NCBI GenBank assembly: GCA_905193765.1
Contig: CAJJPZ010000138.1
Location: 1-5,776, forward strand
DNA from: an uncultured Eubacterium sp.
Lineage (GTDB): Bacteria > Bacillota > Clostridia > Peptostreptococcales > Anaerovoracaceae
Direction: 5' to 3'
DNA: 5,776 nucleotides
Shown: piece by piece, positions 5,120 through 5,776 of the stretch
Layout of the letters: each line of letters starts with the position of its first letter
Position numbering within the stretch: the stretch's first letter is position 1
Notes under the pieces: generated by a model
What the model saw: only the letters and a program-made list of their open reading frames with translations
Told to the model about the DNA's origin: nothing
Database searches by the model: none
Translations under genes and position numbers: made by a program

Positions 5120-5776
5120 TTATTTCAGATCATACCAGTCACTGCCTTCGTTCAGGTCGGCTCTGAGTTTCACCGCAAGTCTGTAAGCAGATTCCATATT
5201 CTCCGTAAGGAGCTTCTCCACAACATCGCGTTCATCATCATATGCGTTGATTATGAGTTCGTCATGTATCTGGAGTATGAGTTTCGATTTAAGACCGTTT
5301 TTCCTGAGCGCATCATGCACCCTGATCATGGCAAGCTTTATGATATCCGCAGCACTTCCCTGTATCGGAGTGTTCATAGCCAGCCTTTCTCCCACCTGTC
5401 TCGCCATGTATGCCGACGCATGTATCTCTTTGATATATCTCTTTCTGCCCATCACAGTCGTCACATAGCCGTGTTCCCTGCAGAATTCCACCTGTGAGTC
5501 CATGAACTCCTTTACGGCTCTGTGCTTGTCGAAATACGCATTTATATATTCCTCCGCATCCTTTCGGGTGATGTTCAGTTCGCTGGACAGTCCGAAAGAA
5601 CTCATACCGTATATCACGCCGAAATTCACCGCTTTGGCTCTGCTGCGCTCCTCTATGGTGATCTCATCCTCGCTGACTCCCAGCACATTCGCTGCAGTGG
5701 CTCTGTGGATATCCTCGCCATTGTTGAAGGCGCATATCAGTCCCTCGTCACCCGACATATGAGCCAGCACTCTCAG
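5120..5776 (-). CDS. polA: DNA polymerase I (partial, C-terminal 218 residues of the polymerase domain)
   Basis: Family A DNA polymerase that fills gaps in excision repair and replaces Okazaki primers. The window holds the last 218 residues, starting with the LR that ends motif A, and runs off the right edge; the GTG at 5770 is an internal Val codon, not a start. The fingers O-helix (motif B) is RSRAKAVNFGVIYG, with Arg44, Lys48, Phe52 and Tyr56 in window numbering. These equal E. coli Arg754, Lys758, Phe762 and Tyr766. Phe at the 762 position is the usual bacterial residue that disfavours dideoxynucleotides. Motif C is LQIHDEL with His171, Asp172 and Glu173, matching E. coli 881-883. The numbering offset of 710 is the same at motifs A, B and C and at the C-terminus, so there is no net insertion or deletion against E. 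coli. All catalytic residues in view are kept. It is convergent with the lipoprotein gene. Confidence 0.97.
   Translation of the reverse strand: MRVLAHMSGDEGLICAFNNGEDIHRATAANVLGVSEDEITIEERSRAKAVNFGVIYGMSSFGLSSELNITRKDAEEYINAYFDKHRAVKEFMDSQVEFCREHGYVTTVMGRKRYIKEIHASAYMARQVGERLAMNTPIQGSAADIIKLAMIRVHDALRKNGLKSKLILQIHDELIINAYDDERDVVEKLLTENMESAYRLAVKLRADLNEGSDWYDLK

Noticed and set aside
5078..5497. Plus-strand open frame of 139 codons opposite polA
   Set aside because: It starts inside the terminator hairpin and mirrors the conserved polA reading frame.
5768..5770. GTG as a start codon of a short polymerase protein
   Set aside because: The frame stays open to the window edge and the preceding codons encode LR, the end of motif A of DNA polymerase I; the GTG is an internal Val.
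1..5776. CRISPR arrays, insertion sequences, tRNA or rRNA genes, riboswitches
   Set aside because: No direct-repeat arrays, transposase fragments, terminal inverted repeats, tRNA-like cloverleaf or riboswitch-sized leader was seen; the gaps between genes are at most about 210 bases and are accounted for by promoters and terminators.

Overview
The window reads as a chromosomal stretch from an anaerobic, low-to-moderate GC Firmicute, probably a member of the Clostridia. The grounds are a class III (oxygen-sensitive) ribonucleotide reductase pair of the clostridial sequence type, strong AAGGAG-type ribosome binding sites, AT-rich consensus sigma-A promoters, and Arg/Ile codon use rich in AGG/AGA and ATA. 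Family or genus cannot be fixed from the sequence alone.

Layout, left to right. Positions 1-414 (minus) hold the N-terminal 138 codons of nrdG, the radical-SAM activase; its 3' end lies outside the window. Two bases upstream is nrdD (417-2762, minus, 781 aa), the glycyl-radical ribonucleoside-triphosphate reductase, so nrdD-nrdG form an operon. The 209-bp gap 2763-2971 holds the nrdD ribosome site, a near-consensus promoter (TTGACG-16-TATAAT), two candidate NrdR boxes (one filling the -10/-35 spacer) and a weak hairpin after the next gene. Positions 2972-3505 (minus) encode a RimJ/RimL-like GNAT acetyltransferase. A 124-bp divergent promoter region (3506-3629) separates it from a 462-aa lipoprotein on the plus strand (3630-5018). 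A strong stem-loop at 5049-5091 separates the lipoprotein from the convergent 3' end of polA (5120-5776, minus, 5' end outside the window).

The most unusual content is the lipoprotein. It has no obvious function on first reading, but its whole mature length can be laid, block by block, on the cytosolic M20C aminoacyl-histidine dipeptidase PepD. Almost every metal-binding position is replaced. I read it as an exported, membrane-anchored pseudo-peptidase. The alignment is made by eye from memory of the E. coli PepD sequence and needs a profile or structure comparison.

Working together: NrdG generates the glycyl radical on NrdD, which makes dNTPs under anaerobic conditions. PolA, which uses dNTPs for repair and primer removal, lies nearby but is transcribed separately. 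The acetyltransferase and lipoprotein share only a divergent promoter region; nothing visible ties them to nucleotide metabolism.
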